Shown: piece by piece, positions 1 through 11,825 of the stretch
Numbering within the stretch: the stretch's first letter is position 1
Layout of the letters: each line of letters begins with the position of its first letter
Assembly (NCBI GenBank): GCA_027924585.1
Contig: BSBM01000232.1
Span: 31,581,001-31,645,000 of the forward strand
From: Larix kaempferi
Taxonomy: Eukaryota > Streptophyta > Pinopsida > Pinales > Pinaceae
Length of the DNA stretch: 64,000 bases
Reading direction: 5' to 3'
Position numbers and translations under genes: made by a program
Notes under the pieces: model-generated
Told to the model about the DNA's origin: nothing
The model's input: only the letters and a program-made list of their open reading frames with translations
The model's database searches: none

Positions 1-1849
1 GATTGAAGTACCCCTTAAAATATGTAGATCCTAAATTTAGGGGTAAGTGGAATGTAGGCCCTAAAAAAATTTAAAGGAACCTTGGAGGGTATAAATAAGT
101 GGAGATACTTCTAATTTTCTCATCAATTCATCTCTCTCTATATATGGTGCAAATCTAAGGAGAAAGTGTGAACTTTTTTGGAGGAGCTAGTGTGGAAAGT
201 TTTGGGATATTATTTTTTTCTTTGGTGAAGATTGATAAAATTGGCATACGTTTCTCATACGGTATCGGAATTATGAAATTATTGGATCATTGGAAAGCTT
301 ATTGTCAAGGCTATGTGATGACATGATCTAGATTTTATTTTGGTAAACATTTTATTTCTTGATTCTTCATCTTGGAAAAGGTATGGTTCATATACATGGG
401 ACTCTCTTGTGATCATGCCTCTCATGGACTAGAGTCTAGGGTCCATCTTGTTGTCTTGAAAATGGTATGAAACTTGAGTATGTGTTAGAGCCTTTTCTTT
501 AGTGATTTTGTGTAGATATGTTATGGTAATTATTGTTATGCCATAAATGTTGGCACATTACCCCTTATATTGTGGCTCATTACATATTATTGATGTCAAC
601 TTCAATCTATTAATGGTAATTGTTGTTGGGCCATGGAATTGTCATCATTTTACACTATCTTTTCCCTACATTTAATCCCTTCTTTCTCACCCATAACCTT
701 GTATTAATGCTTATTAATCCATTTTTATGCTTATTTGCGAAATTTAGACCCAAGGAGGTTTCCATTTTCATTTATTTAGTATTTCATGTGAATTATGATT
801 AAACATTGGAAAAATAACATATTTTTCACTTATCTTTGAAACATGGATGAGTTTGATGATTTTTGCATAACCATCTCCAGGTCAGTTTCCGTTACTCTAG
901 GACATTTGCTACAACTTGTATGGTTGAAGATCCACGAAAGTGTATACTTGATATTTTCATATGAGGAATTATTAAGTTATTATTATTGTTGTTACTCCAG
1001 CTATTACTACTATTGCTACTCCATGAAACCACCTTGGAGAAACATATTCATTGGGGGTGATGGATTTTTATAAATCCATTATTCTATCCAATTATGATGT
1101 TAAATTATTTGAATATAAAAGGGACAAGTTGGTGGTGGATGAGAGTGCATATTTGGTTTATTTATAAATATTTGAAGACTTCCATGTAATATATGATGGA
1201 CCCAACAAATTAAAAGCTATTAGGAGTCACTTGGGATGAGTTTTGGGCATGTTATGATCACTCACATCCCCAAATTCGAATTTGACTTCAAAGGTATCCT
1301 AAATAGCATGGAGGTTAGCAAAGGATTTGGGATTATATTTGAATTGATTTTGAGATCCAAATTATTAGTAGTTTGTTGAGGATATTTTGGATCCTCATTT
1401 ACTATTTGTTATGAACAATTCATTTATAAATAAGAGATCATTCTCCATTCCAATGGGAGGAATCTTAGAGCAAAAAGTCCAATTTGTGATGGAATAAGAA
1501 TTATATTTCTTTTTAGTCTCTTTTGTAATATAGATTGTAGTTCTTTAATTTCTCTCTCATTTTTTTAATGTAAATTGTAGTTTTTTAGTTTTTGTATTTT
1601 GTAATTAGACTAACATATTTGTATTGTTTAGCATATGATGTAGTTTACTTGATTCATTTATTTTCGTAGTTGTATTTTAAATAATAATTTAAGTTCTTTA
1701 ATTATGAAAGTGTGTATAACTTCATAGTTTAGTGTGGTTGCATCCATAACATGATTTACTTTCTTGCAAGTGTGGGTGTGTTTCGATTTCAGCCATAGCG
1801 TGAGTTACATTTCTACAAGTGTGACTGTGATTTACTTTTGGTCAAGTGT
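1..1849. other. AT-rich sequence, no gene recognised
   Basis: No convincing coding sequence is present; the longest open frames (60-76 codons) look random. Loosely repeated variants of a caagtgtgagtgtgtttc-like motif occur at about 1766-1860, and the LINE inserted into one of them. If the PBS-like motif at 8633 is real, this stretch together with 8388-8632 would be the remains of a long terminal repeat interrupted by the LINE. Confidence 0.4.
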
Positions 1850-1864
1850 GAGTGTGTTTCAATT
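1850..1864. repeat. LINE target-site duplication, left copy
   Basis: The 15 bases gagtgtgtttcaatt at 1850-1864 are repeated exactly at 8373-8387. Long variable-length duplications of this kind are the usual product of LINE target-primed reverse transcription. The left copy runs straight into a T-run, the complement of the LINE A-tail. Confidence 0.9.
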
Positions 1865-2193
1865 TTTTTTTTCCCCGAAAAAAAAGCGTAATTTCATTTC
1901 ATCCAAGGAGTACGAAATTACATTGATCAGCTCACTCATCTAGAGTGGAGTATAGTACTGCAGAGACAGTTATCCAATATTGGTCCCCAAAAAAAACTAT
2001 GATGTTCTCACTATGTGAGCAGTAACATCTTTTACAAAACACGAAGAATATACTTCATCGGTGCCATATAATCAGATACAGAATGTTTCTATGCCTATAT
2101 ACAAAACAGTTAAAGTAGCAAAAAGTTCAGTTCAGTCTCCACAAGAGAATATCACCAGTGACAGAATCCGGTGCCAATGACCCATAGTCCCGT
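1865..2193 (-). other. LINE 3' UTR and A-tail
   Basis: About 330 non-coding bases follow the ORF2 stop (2194-2196). On the plus strand the end shows a T-run at 1863-1872 followed by a short C-run and an A-run, the complement of an A-tail preceded by GGGG and a T-run. Confidence 0.75.
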
Positions 2194-5100
2194 TCATTCA
2201 ATAAATGGTCGATGATAGAAAACCTGCACATTCCCATTCAAAGATTCAATAATCTTCCAAATGCCGTCCCCCAAGGTGAGTCCCTCCTTGGAGGCCGCAT
2301 CCGCCTCAGCATTGTTCTCACGGAAGATGTGCCTGCAAGTAAAAGTATCTAGTGTGAGAGTGGCATTCTGAATTTGATCCAAAACAGAGGCAATCCTCCT
2401 GTTGTTGCAGAGATATGTGCCATTAACCCAATTAACCACATTCAATGAGTCCCCAAAGACGTTCAAATTCAGTAATGAAAGTTCCAAAGCATAAGAAAGC
2501 AGCAGCTTGAGGCTAAGTATTTCAGCCCAATTGTTGGTTCCTCTTCCGAAACCAAAGGCCATCACATAGAAATGCACAGGGGAGATGAATAGAACTGCTC
2601 CTCCCCCACATGAGTCATATTGACAGGCCCCGTCGAAGAAGCCCCAAGGCTGAGATCTATCAATATCAACAGGAAGAATAGTACGGGGAGAGGATGGCTG
2701 CCGGACCCGTCGGAGGGCTAGAAAGATCCCACAGCTATTTATTGCCACTTGAGCCGGAGTGCCCAATTTGTCTTTAAACAATCCACTGTTGCGCATAAGC
2801 CAAAGTCCCCAGTTCACCACCGGAGGGAGAGCTTTAAAAGATTTCAGAGCTACATTGTTAGTCCAACTCCTCCATGCTTCGTCAATAGAGTTGCCGGCCC
2901 AGGGGAGAGGTGTTTTTAAGATGCGAGAAGTAATGTTCCAAACCTCCTTGGTGAAGTGGCACCGTAGGAACAGGTGTGGTGTAGTTTCCTCGCACAGGTT
3001 GCACAAAAAACAACGACTAGGCCCATGGAAACTGCGCTTCTGCAGAATTTCCCACGTTGGTATCCGATTAGCCAAGGTACACCACAGGAAGAGTCTGGCT
3101 TTGGGAGGACAATGGAGCTTCCAAACCGTTTTCCACCACCAAGGCAATTCTCGTGGCTCATGGTTTTCAGAAATCCACAGATAACCACTTTTAGGGGTGT
3201 AGTTTCCCGATGGATCTCCATCCCAGATTAGAGTATCTTCATCATTATTCAGAAAAACCTGTTCCCTACTAAGAGCTCTACAGTAAAGTCTTAATTCATC
3301 CACAAGCTCCGCTCTTAATCCGAATGAGTCCGGCCTCCTCCAAAGAGGTCTGCCCATCCAAAGATTTTCCAAATCCGCTAAATGACAGAGAGTTGTAATA
3401 CCTCGTTGCCTCAGTGCTTCCATCAGATCATCAGACAGGATGTGCTGATCGACGCATCCGACCCAAGGGTCGCGACCGATCCGAAACCTTTGTCCATTGC
3501 CAACATCCTAGGCGAGATTGTGCTCTATGATATCGAATGATTTTACCAGTGCTTTCCAGATGACAGAGCCTCCATAATGCCTCTTGTTAGGAGATCTTAT
3601 CCAATCTTCCACCGAGTCAGGTTCCACATATTTCTGCAGCATAACCTTGGCCCAGAAACCTTCCGACTTGATTAGATGCCAGCCACACTTGGCAGCCAGG
3701 GCCTTTGAGAAATGAAAAATATTCTTGAGGCCCCATCCTCCCAGAGCTTTAGGAGCAGCAATTCTGTCCCACCTCACCCACGGGGTGACATGAGCATCAT
3801 CCTTCCCATTCCACAGAAAATTAAAACAAATCTTCCTTGCTGCTTCCAGTGTCCCTTTAGGTATCCAAGCTAGTGACATCCAGTAGACCGGAATGGCTTC
3901 CAGCACCGACTTAACAAGAACAAGCCTCCCTGCATGCGAGAGCCACCTAAAACTCCAGCACTTCAACCTCTTTTCCAATTTATCCAGCAACCAGGTCCAA
4001 TCTTTTTTTAAATAGTCATTAGGCTTTAAATTGAAACCCAGGTATTTTAGCCCATCCGAAAGGTTGAGGATCCTGAAGGGAAATGATGTGGTGTATAAAG
4101 TAAGATCCTCCTCCCGCAGAAGAGAGACAGAAAGGGTGGATTTTCCTTCATTAATCTCCATTCCCGTAGCAGTTGAGAAGAGTTGCAAAATCTCTTTAAG
4201 CCTAACAGTGTCTAAATTGGAGCCAGAGCAGAATATTAGGATATCGTCCACAAAAAGCAAGTGAGTTAGTGATAGACCAGGAGCTACCAAAATCCCTTCG
4301 AAATCCCCAGACCGTTTGGCTTCCAAGATGGCTCTACTCAAGCTCTCCGCCACCAGCAAGAATAGGAGAGGAGAGAGAGGACATCCCTGTCTTAATCCAC
4401 AGCCAGAGTGAAAGAACTGGGTTGCAGCTCCATTCAGCAAGACAGAGAAAGAGACGGTGGTAATACAACTCATAATCCAGTGAATAAAACCGATCTCAAA
4501 ACCTAGGTGGGTAAGCATGAGTCTGATATACAGCCAGCTCACCTTATCGAAAGCTTTGGACAGATCAATTTTGAGAATAGCTCCCTTCATTTTTTTAGTC
4601 TTAATGCTATGCATCCCTTCCTGGGCTATGCCAATAGCCTCATGAATTTGGCGCCCCTCCAAAAACCTGAACTGCTCTTCAGAGATGTGAGAGGAAAGAA
4701 TAGGTTTGAGTCTGCTAGCAATTACCTTAGTGACTATCTTGTACACACAGTTGCACAAAGAGATAGGCCGAAAGTCGTTTAAAGTAGTAGGAGTATCCAC
4801 CTTGGGAATAAGTGCAATGAAAGTGGAATTAATGCTGGCTGGCACCCTACCAGTTCTTCTCGAGTCTTCCACAAGTTCAAGCAGGTCATTCCCAATGAGA
4901 TCAAAGAGAGCTATAAAAAATTCAATCGTCCACCCATCGGGCCCTGGACTTTTGTCCTTCTGAAAGCTTGCCATAACCTTTTTTAATTCCTCCCCTGAGA
5001 TGGGAGCCATCAAGTTCCTGTTATCCTCCGCCTCCACAAACCTAGGAAAAAGCTGAGCAACCTGGATCACTTCTCCAATATTCACTCTCTCACTGGCTTT

Positions 5101-6330
5101 GAAAAGGTCCTTGAAATGAGATATCCCCACCGATGCCATCCCTTCAAATGTTGACCAAGAGTTACCTTCAGCATCATCCAGACTCCAAATGGTATTGGCA
5201 GACCGTCTTCCTTTGGCATAGGCATGGAAGAATTTGGAGTTCTCATCCCCACTTTCCAGCCATATAGCACGACTTTTTAGTCTCCAAGTTTCCTCTAACT
5301 GAAGAAGCATACGATTCCTCAGATTTTCCAGATGTACCAAATGATCCTTTGACAGTTGAGAGCTGAATCCTCCTCCCGCTTCCTCAGTAATAGTGGCTAA
5401 TTCCTCTTCAATATCTCTAAGAGCCTTATCATCCCTCCTCCTTTTCTCAGCAGCCCAGGCCTTGATGGGTTCCTTAAGAATCCTGAGATTTTCAGCAAAA
5501 TGAAAGGCAGCAGAGTGAATCGAATTAGGATGAAAAGGTACCCAGTGTTGCTTAATCAGTTCCAAAAAGGTCGAGTCATCCAGCCATACTTTGTTGAATT
5601 TAATAGGAGCAGGAGGTTTGTTGGGACCGTCTTTCATCTCCAAGAATATAGGTTCATGGTATGAATTGCCCCCTGATCCAATCCATTGTCGAGCATAGAA
5701 GGATGACTCCACAAGATGCTCAGAAAGTAGAAACCGATCCAGTCTCTTAGCCACACTGTCCTGACCAATTCTCTTATTCCCCCAAGTAGGCTTAAGCAGT
5801 ACAGGTTCCACATCAATCCAATTACCTTCAGTTAGCTTCCGAACAAAAAAATTAGTAAGGGGATATACATTGGCGTTCGGCCCCCAAACCTCAGCATGAC
5901 CCAAAGAAAAATTTAGGTCACCCCCCAAAATCACTGAATCCCCCCCGAGCTGATTCCTCCTCAGAAGTGAATTCCAAAACATCTCCCTCTCACAGTAAGG
6001 TCCATAAATATTGACAATAGTAAAGGTACGTTCAGACTCCAGGAATTTGCAAGAGATTCCCAGAACCGACTGCATCCCCCAACTGGATGAGACACAAACC
6101 CTAGCTTCATTCCAACCAATTGCCATGCCACCGGAACGGCCCCTAACATCTAAAGCTTCAAAGATCCACCCTGGAAACCAAGCCTTAAGCCTATCGATAG
6201 CCTCAGTACCGCCACACATTGTTTCTTGTAAAAGTAGGACATCAGGATGCTCAAGTTGCAGCACCCGTCGCAGGGCTGGTCTTTTGGAGGGACCAGCCAG
6301 ACCTCGACAATTAAAAGACATAATCTTCAT
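2194..6330 (-). pseudogene. LINE ORF2: endonuclease / reverse transcriptase / RNase H, one internal stop
   Basis: This is the pol gene of a plant L1-type LINE, which nicks the target DNA and copies the element RNA there. The first ATG is at 6330 and the frame runs about 1,378 codons, broken by one TAG at 3508-3510 (codon 941). The reading frame is the same on both sides, so a single point mutation explains the break. Domains in order: APE-type endonuclease (FNCRGL near the start, LLQET, GGDLNF near residue 137), reverse transcriptase with catalytic FVDD at 4243-4254 (residues about 693-696), a Cys/His zf-RVT region, and a C-terminal RNase H with FFDGA, AEILSL, VFGDSL and NAEADAAS. Two oddities: the usual FADD reads FVDD, and the endonuclease Ser-Asp-His triad reads Ser-Tyr-His at 5656-5664. 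Family assignment is secure; activity is unlikely. Confidence 0.93.
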
Positions 6331-6548
6331 CACAACCCAACCAAGTGGGCGTTCGCTGCTCTAAGTGCCCTTTCAATTGAAAGTTGAGTACCATTCCGAA
6401 GATCCGAGTGTGCTCTGGATTTGGCCTGTGATATGAATGACTTCCTTCCCCTGGTTTTGGGTTTTTTAGATTTTTCCAGCCCTAATCCTCCTCCCTTAGC
6501 TTTGTTCATGGAGCGTAGGTAATACCCAGACTCCGAGGATCCAGAGTT

Positions 6549-8333
6549 TTAAGAGGCCTCAGCCATCACTTGAACTAAAACAGGAGAATCCTCAACAGTA
6601 CCAGTGGTGGGACAGGGAACCCGGGTGAATTCCGTCACAAGTGAAGAGCCAACATCATTTGCAAGAGGGGGTAAAATAGCTAGTGGCTTTGTAGAAATAT
6701 TTAAGTTCCTAAGACCATCCACCCAATCGAAACCAGGAAGAACAAAGTTATTAAAGAAAAGACTGAAGGAAGGGTTTAAGAAAGGAGCGGAAAAAGTACC
6801 AGCAGCCGTGTCGGGAACATGTGCCAGTGCCAGCGAGGAGGCCTCCGGAGCCTTATCAGATTTAGAGACCTGTTCAGTCTCTGCTGTGCCTGAAGAAATG
6901 TTCAGCTCGGGGACAATGCTGTCCATCTCCTGAATGTTCGCCACTTCCAATTCCTTCTCTTAGGTGTTCTCATCAATCTCAACGAAAATGGGATTCTCTT
7001 CAGCTGAGCGTCCCAAATCCTTTCCTTCCTGCTCATCTTCGTTCCCCAGAACCCCTTCCTCCTCCACAACGGGCCTCCTCTTCAAATTCTTGCCTATCCT
7101 CATACGAACAGGCAGAGAGCATTCAACTGCCGGGTGTCCATACGCATGACATCTTCTGCAACGAAACGGCACATTTTCATAGTCCAGAGTTTGAGTGAAG
7201 CTGTATGGTCCCCAGTTTAAATTTATACTCTCAAATAACCCATCACGAACATTGATGCTGACCAGGATCCGAGCCACCTTCTGAACAGCAGTTGATTGGA
7301 ATGAGAGGTCGGCTTCCAAATAGTTTCCCAGAATATTTCCAATGCTCCTAAAGTGATCTTCTGTCCAATAATGCAGGGGTAACCCAGGAAGCCGAACCCA
7401 TAGGGGGATAGTATCCAATCTCTCACGGCTAGCGTCAAAAAGCGGGCTCCATGGCTTGAGAAGTAGTGGCTCCTTGAAGATAGACCAGTTCAGACTGAGC
7501 GCCCAAGCTGCATGTGCATCCGAGTTAAAGTGGAAAGCAAACCATCCTCCAGAGAGTCCCACAATCCGTGGAACATATCCACAGTGACCCAACCAGACAC
7601 TGGAGGCCCACTGAATCACTGAATGAAGGCTTATTTCCCTGCCATAGACCCGGCCCACCAGAACAAAGTTTATCATTTCAATAATCTGCTGAAAACCGAT
7701 GTCCTCTCCCAAGGCGTAGTTTGGTGCTCTACAGGATTTCTTAAGCCACTTCCTACGCGTCTTCGCCCGAGGGCTCTGAGTACCCACAGGATCAGCACCA
7801 GAGCCAGCAGCCTTCCCTACCAGAGCACCGCCCGGGCTGGAGAAGCCCCTGTGTTCGGCCCAGTCCAATGCCGTAGCGCAATCACCTCCTGGCAGGACCC
7901 CACAATCATTTAGACCCTGTAAAGCTTCATGTGCGTTCAATGCCCCACTTAAACCCCGCACCGGAGAATCAAGTGAACCCTCCGAGGAGAGAAGGAATTC
8001 ATGGAGATCTCCAATTCCATCGCTAACCGGTTTCGGAGAAGGCTTGTGCGGGATCGAAACTCCCCAGATAGAGGCTGCCCTACTCGACGCTGCAAGGCCT
8101 TCACCGTTTCTAGCCCAAAGAGGAGAGGCCAAAACGGAAGATGCCGGAGAGTAAACAAGGGGAGCCGGTTCAGCGGAGGTAAACAAACCTACGTTCAGAA
8201 GAGAGTCCGTTGAACAGCCACTGTCAAAACCACCTACACTCTTCGAAAACCGGGAATCGCCAGGTGGCGAGCTCCAAATGTCGCTAGGGTGCAGCGTGTC
8301 GCTACTGTAATCCACATCATCTAAATGCTCCAT
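6549..8333 (-). pseudogene. LINE ORF1: DUF4283/zinc-knuckle RNA-binding protein, one internal stop
   Basis: ORF1 proteins of plant L1 LINEs bind the element RNA and form the ribonucleoprotein. I chose the ATG at 8333 (MEHLDDVDY); the few codons before it have no ATG. The frame runs to a TAA at 6549-6551, about 594 codons, interrupted by one TAA at 6960-6962; the frame continues unchanged after it. A DUF4283-like domain spans roughly residues 200-340 (WASSVWLGHCGYVPRIVG, then IPLWVRLPGLPLHYW), followed by a CCHC knuckle CRRCHAYGHPAVEC at about 392-405 and a basic stretch. The N-terminal third is Ser/Gly/Pro rich and low complexity. About 215 non-coding bases separate it from ORF2, which it precedes in the expected order. 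The piece after the stop is an acidic tail of unknown role. Confidence 0.88.
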
Positions 8334-8372
8334 TTCCGCGAGGATCAAGAAGCTACCGCAGGGGAAAGTAAG

Positions 8373-8387
8373 GAGTGTGTTTCAATT
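8373..8387. repeat. LINE target-site duplication, right copy
   Basis: Exact partner of 1850-1864; it marks the 5' end of the LINE at 8372. Confidence 0.9.
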
Positions 8388-10063
8388 ATGCAAGAGTGAG
8401 TGTGAATTTACATTTCCATACAATGTGAATTAGTTTTAGTATTTACTTTCTACAATTTACTTTTATGTTGTGTGATTTACTTTGCTACAACACATATTAA
8501 ATGGAAATGTTAGCGAGGAAACTATAGCCTACATATATTTTGCATGATAACATTGAAATAAAACGACGTTACCCTGGGTTGATAATTTATGTTGTGAATT
8601 GATTGTTTTTATAAGCGATTAATTTTCCCAACATTTTGGCGTCGTTGTCAAGGAGGTTATTAAGGGCACAAAAGTACAAACTAACATTGGTTTTAGTTTC
8701 ATCATCTCTGGTTCCACTAACGCTTGAGATATAAATACGGGAGGTAAGAACCTATGCATCTATCACCAATTCCTAAAAGGCAGCGATTATCCGTGGTAGA
8801 TTCATGTCTCACATGCACCAGAGCATATAGATTGCATGGATAGAAGAGCACATAGGGCATGATTTAGAGTGTTTGATTTTGATGCATGAGTAGAATAGAT
8901 GTTTTGAATGGATACTCTTGAACACATGGTGCAATAAGAGCCACCCATATTACTAATCTCTTTTTGTAGGAAGTTGGTGAGAAGAAGGAAGCATTGGTGA
9001 AGGAAAATCCCAATAAAGAAGGAGCCACAAGGATACATAATACGTCAAGCTTGAGACACACGACCATCATGGATGGAGATCACAAACAACACTAGGATGC
9101 AGGATGTTACTTAAAATATATGACATATCATTGCATGGAATTTTTAAAACATGTTTATACTAGAAGTATCCCAATGAATCCAATTTCATTTTCCTTTAGA
9201 ATCATTCAAATCGGACATGAAATGAAGAAGTTATTATCAAAACATTGTCAGGTAGTCTACATCAGCCACTACTTGTCAGCGGGTATGAATTTTATTTAGT
9301 TCATTTTCCTTGGATTTTTTTATAAGCACCACTTATTATTATTTTTGCATAAGTATTGGATGAAAAGAGACTGTGCACCTCTCTTCTTCCATGATCTCAT
9401 GTTTCATTGCAGGTAAGTGCTTTTTTTTACAGATCCCTGGAAGATTAGGAAGGACAATTTGCAAATGAGTGATTCTTTAGCCCTAATTTTTTAGAATAAG
9501 GGTGTGCATAATTGTTAACACAAGAGTGCAACTACTCTTATGCAAACTCGATGGTGTTACTTATGTGTAACATTGATGATGTTACTTCTATATGATGCAG
9601 CTACTTCTATATGGTGTTGCTACTCATGAATCATGGGAGACCTTGATGTTGTTACTTCTATATGGTGCTGCTACTATTATATGGTGTTGATACCTCAATA
9701 AAATCACAATGTGGCCACATTCAAGCTCCTATAATTTTGTTCCAAAAGTGTTCCAGTTCCTTCCAACAAGAAGAATTTCCATTAAGACTTTTTCATACAA
9801 GTTTATGATGGATAGAAAATGAGATGAATGAAGAATTGTTGCGAATACCAAGTAAGTACAAATGAAAATTCAAACCCAATTTCCATTGCTCCAAAATAAG
9901 CCTTTTGGAATACCTCATGTTATTCATGCGCATTTACCAATAAAGAATATGCATTTTATTTTTATTAATTCAATGATGTATGCATATTGAAGTTCATACA
10001 CTCTCATTTTCTCATATGGTTATCTCTAAAATCCATTGAACTATACCAGAATATCATTCATAT
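8388..10063. other. Decayed non-coding sequence left of Ty3-X
   Basis: No credible ORF. It starts with more of the caatgtgaattta-like repeats seen before the LINE, then a PBS-like motif (8633-8653). A stretch at about 9535-9705 repeats variants of 'tggtgttgctactt', a loose 25-30-bp degenerate repeat. It is probably the eroded interior of an old retroelement, but nothing coding remains to prove this. Confidence 0.35.
8633..8653 (+). other. Possible relic primer-binding site of an old Ty3-type element
   Basis: The motif ttttggcgtcgttgtcaagg follows 'cccaaca', as an LTR ending in CA would. It resembles the TGGCGCCGTTGCCGGGGA-type sites of plant Athila/Tat elements and the Ty3-X site at 61022-61043. 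No gag follows and no second LTR is visible, so the call rests on this motif alone. Confidence 0.3.
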
Positions 10064-10673
10064 TGTTAGTCCCAGAGACGTTCTAAGGCTGTCTTTAGAA
10101 CTGTGCCTGGGAATCAATAATATCTTCTGAATTCTTCACTGAGTCAAAATCACAATTAACATAAAATAATGTATAATTCCAATCTTGAAATATATGGGCA
10201 GCATTTCAATGGGCCAGAAACCAAACTTTGAGTATCAAATGGAAAATGAAATGGCATAAAATAAAGGTATTGCAGAGAGTAAATCTTTACTATATGTTTA
10301 GAGAATGACATGTTGAGCCTAGGAGAGGAATTCAACAGTTCTGACAAAATGAACACAAAACCGCCATTAAGTAATACGAGGATATCACATCCAGATCAAT
10401 TAGCATGAAAACTTCAATTACTAACCATCTTAGAAGAAATAAATTTAAGCAGCTGCACTCATAGTTAAACCCAAAATAGATCTATGAATCACACATACAT
10501 GGAAGGGATGAATAACAAGAGAAGATACTAATTGTACACATTAAAACTCTGAATCCATAAAAGCTTCAAGATATGGCAATGATATTCTTCTTTTTGTATT
10601 GATCAAATGTCAAATATTAGAAGTCATACTTCTTACAAAAGAGAGCTGACCTCTTTTCCTACTGACTATGCTA

Positions 10674-10685
10674 CTATATATATAG
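10674..10685 (-). promoter_or_regulatory. Ty3-X LTR TATA box, left copy
   Basis: ctatatatatag, conserved in the second copy at 61659-61670, about 610 bases from the LTR end. Its position implies everything to its right (upstream on the minus strand), including ORF-X, lies in U3. Confidence 0.6.
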
Positions 10686-10868
10686 CCACCCGGACATGTA
10701 CAAAATTGAGCTTTTACAAAGAAAATTGTTACAGCCCAACGGTTTATGAAATTCAGACATGTACAAAAATTAGATACTACAAAATAAAATTGTTACAACC
10801 CAATGGCTTACAAAATTCTGTTCATGATTCTCAAAAAAATCTGTTGCAAAAGGAAACAACCTTAAAGA

Positions 10869-11118
10869 CTACAGTTGATTAGTAGTTTGCTAGGTTTGGG
10901 ACCCACTCTCTTGTTGTAGAGGAATGCCATACTGACTGGAGGATGTTTCAGTTGCAGGTTGCTGGGTCAAAGCTACGGCTTTTGCTTGATCCCTGGTGAA
11001 CTGCTCTAACTGCTTGACTGAGATAAACCTAGAGATGGCCTTCCAATTCTTACCTATAGGGAAACTATAGTATTTGATCTCTCTCATGGCTGAATCCAGC
11101 TCGGTGCAACGTTCAAAG
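10869..11118 (-). pseudogene. ORF-X copy 1, C-terminal fragment
   Basis: Third and last piece of ORF-X, cut off from the rest by the Copia-A insertion. It matches the C terminus of copy 2 (61854-62103): a segment around KYYSFPIGKNWKAISRF followed by a Gln/Ser/Thr-rich tail. The natural stop is TAG at 10869-10871, aligned with the stop at 61854-61856. An additional TAG at 10890-10892 is private to this copy; copy 2 has a Gln codon there. I do not recognise the domain. The TATA box lies about 185 bases downstream. Confidence 0.7.
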
Positions 11119-11300
11119 TGTTAAGTTTTAGCATAAATTCACTAGCAAGATCAATGAAAGAAACACAATCACAAGATAGACAAAGATTTATCCTTGGAAA
11201 CCCTCATGGGGTAGAAAACCCAACAAAGCTTTCCTCAATATAGATGATCAACCAATACAAGATGTAGTACCCAAGCAAGAGCTCCTTATCCTCCTATGCA

Positions 11301-11316
11301 TCTCTCTCTCTCTCTC
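11301..11316. repeat. (CT)n microsatellite in Copia-A LTR
   Basis: Eight CT units in a row, in the transcribed part of the LTR (U5 side of the TATA box). Confidence 0.8.
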
Positions 11317-11370
11317 TTATGCGTCAATCACAAGTGAGTGAATGAATGAGATAATGAGGAACACACCTCC

Positions 11371-11380
11371 TCTATTTATA
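11371..11380 (-). promoter_or_regulatory. Copia-A LTR TATA box
   Basis: On the minus strand TATAAATAGA, a near-consensus plant TATA box, about 240 bases from the LTR 5' end (11619), a normal position for a U3/R boundary. Confidence 0.65.
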
Positions 11381-11619
11381 CTCATGTTCTAACTGACTTT
11401 TCACCCTAGTGGGGCCGACCTCTCCTAGGAGAGTCTAATAACCCCTAAACATCTAACTCAGGGCCGACCCCACAAGGGAGATCTAATAACCCTAGTTACC
11501 ACATTCTCTCGGAGGAATAAACATCTCTGGATACATGAATAAGTCCCGTCGGAGGAATGGAACATCTCCGGAATAATAAAATACAAATATAATATTCTTA
11601 GAAGTTACAATATTCAACA

Positions 11620-11630
11620 CTCCCCCTTAA
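11620..11630 (-). other. Copia-A polypurine tract
   Basis: Minus strand TTAAGGGGGAG directly before the LTR start TGTTGAATATTG; this is the plus-strand DNA primer site. Confidence 0.8.
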
Positions 11631-11825
11631 TGAGAAGGATATTATAACAACATCTGCAGGAGAAAGGAGTCATCAACTACATAATACAAGATACATCTAT
11701 AAATCATTGGAAGCTTTATTCAATCACCATCAGTAACTCAAACAATTACTAGAACATAATTAATAATGGAACATCAGCATCGTCAGTATTGAGTCTTCAT
11801 CTTTTGCAGCACTCGAACAGCTACA

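Larger units (their letters stand above)
1865..8372 (-). mobile_element. L1-type LINE, nearly full length
   Basis: A 6.5-kb non-LTR retrotransposon on the minus strand with the order ORF1 (nucleic-acid binding), ORF2 (endonuclease, reverse transcriptase, zinc-finger region, RNase H), short 3' UTR and A-tail. It is flanked by perfect 15-bp target duplications (1850-1864, 8373-8387). Only 39 bases separate the 5' end from the first ORF1 ATG, so it is either complete with a short leader or slightly 5' truncated. Each ORF keeps one frame but is cut by a single in-frame stop, so this copy is probably fairly young compared with the LTR elements to its right, and now inactive. Confidence 0.93.
10064..11118 (-). 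repeat. Ty3-X 3' LTR, terminal piece
   Basis: Matches 61050-62103 nearly base for base (about ten differences in the first 180 bases, counted by eye). It contains the LTR terminus (TGTTAGT on the plus strand), the R/U5 part, the TATA box (10674-10685) and the last codons of ORF-X. Homology stops at 11118, exactly where Copia-A begins. The outer flank is catat (10059-10063); its partner would lie beyond the window. Confidence 0.85.
11119..11619 (-). repeat. Copia-A 3' LTR
   Basis: 501 bp bounded by TGTTAAG...CAACA on the plus strand, beginning exactly where Ty3-X homology ends and ending against a PPT. It contains a TATA box and a CT microsatellite. No second copy is in the window. The flank caaag (11114-11118) would be the target duplication, but its partner has been lost. 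Confidence 0.8.

Noticed and set aside
6011-6364. Plus-strand ORFs opposite the LINE (for example 4507-4963, 6011-6364, 7623-7913)
   Set aside because: Antisense shadows of LINE ORF1 and ORF2.
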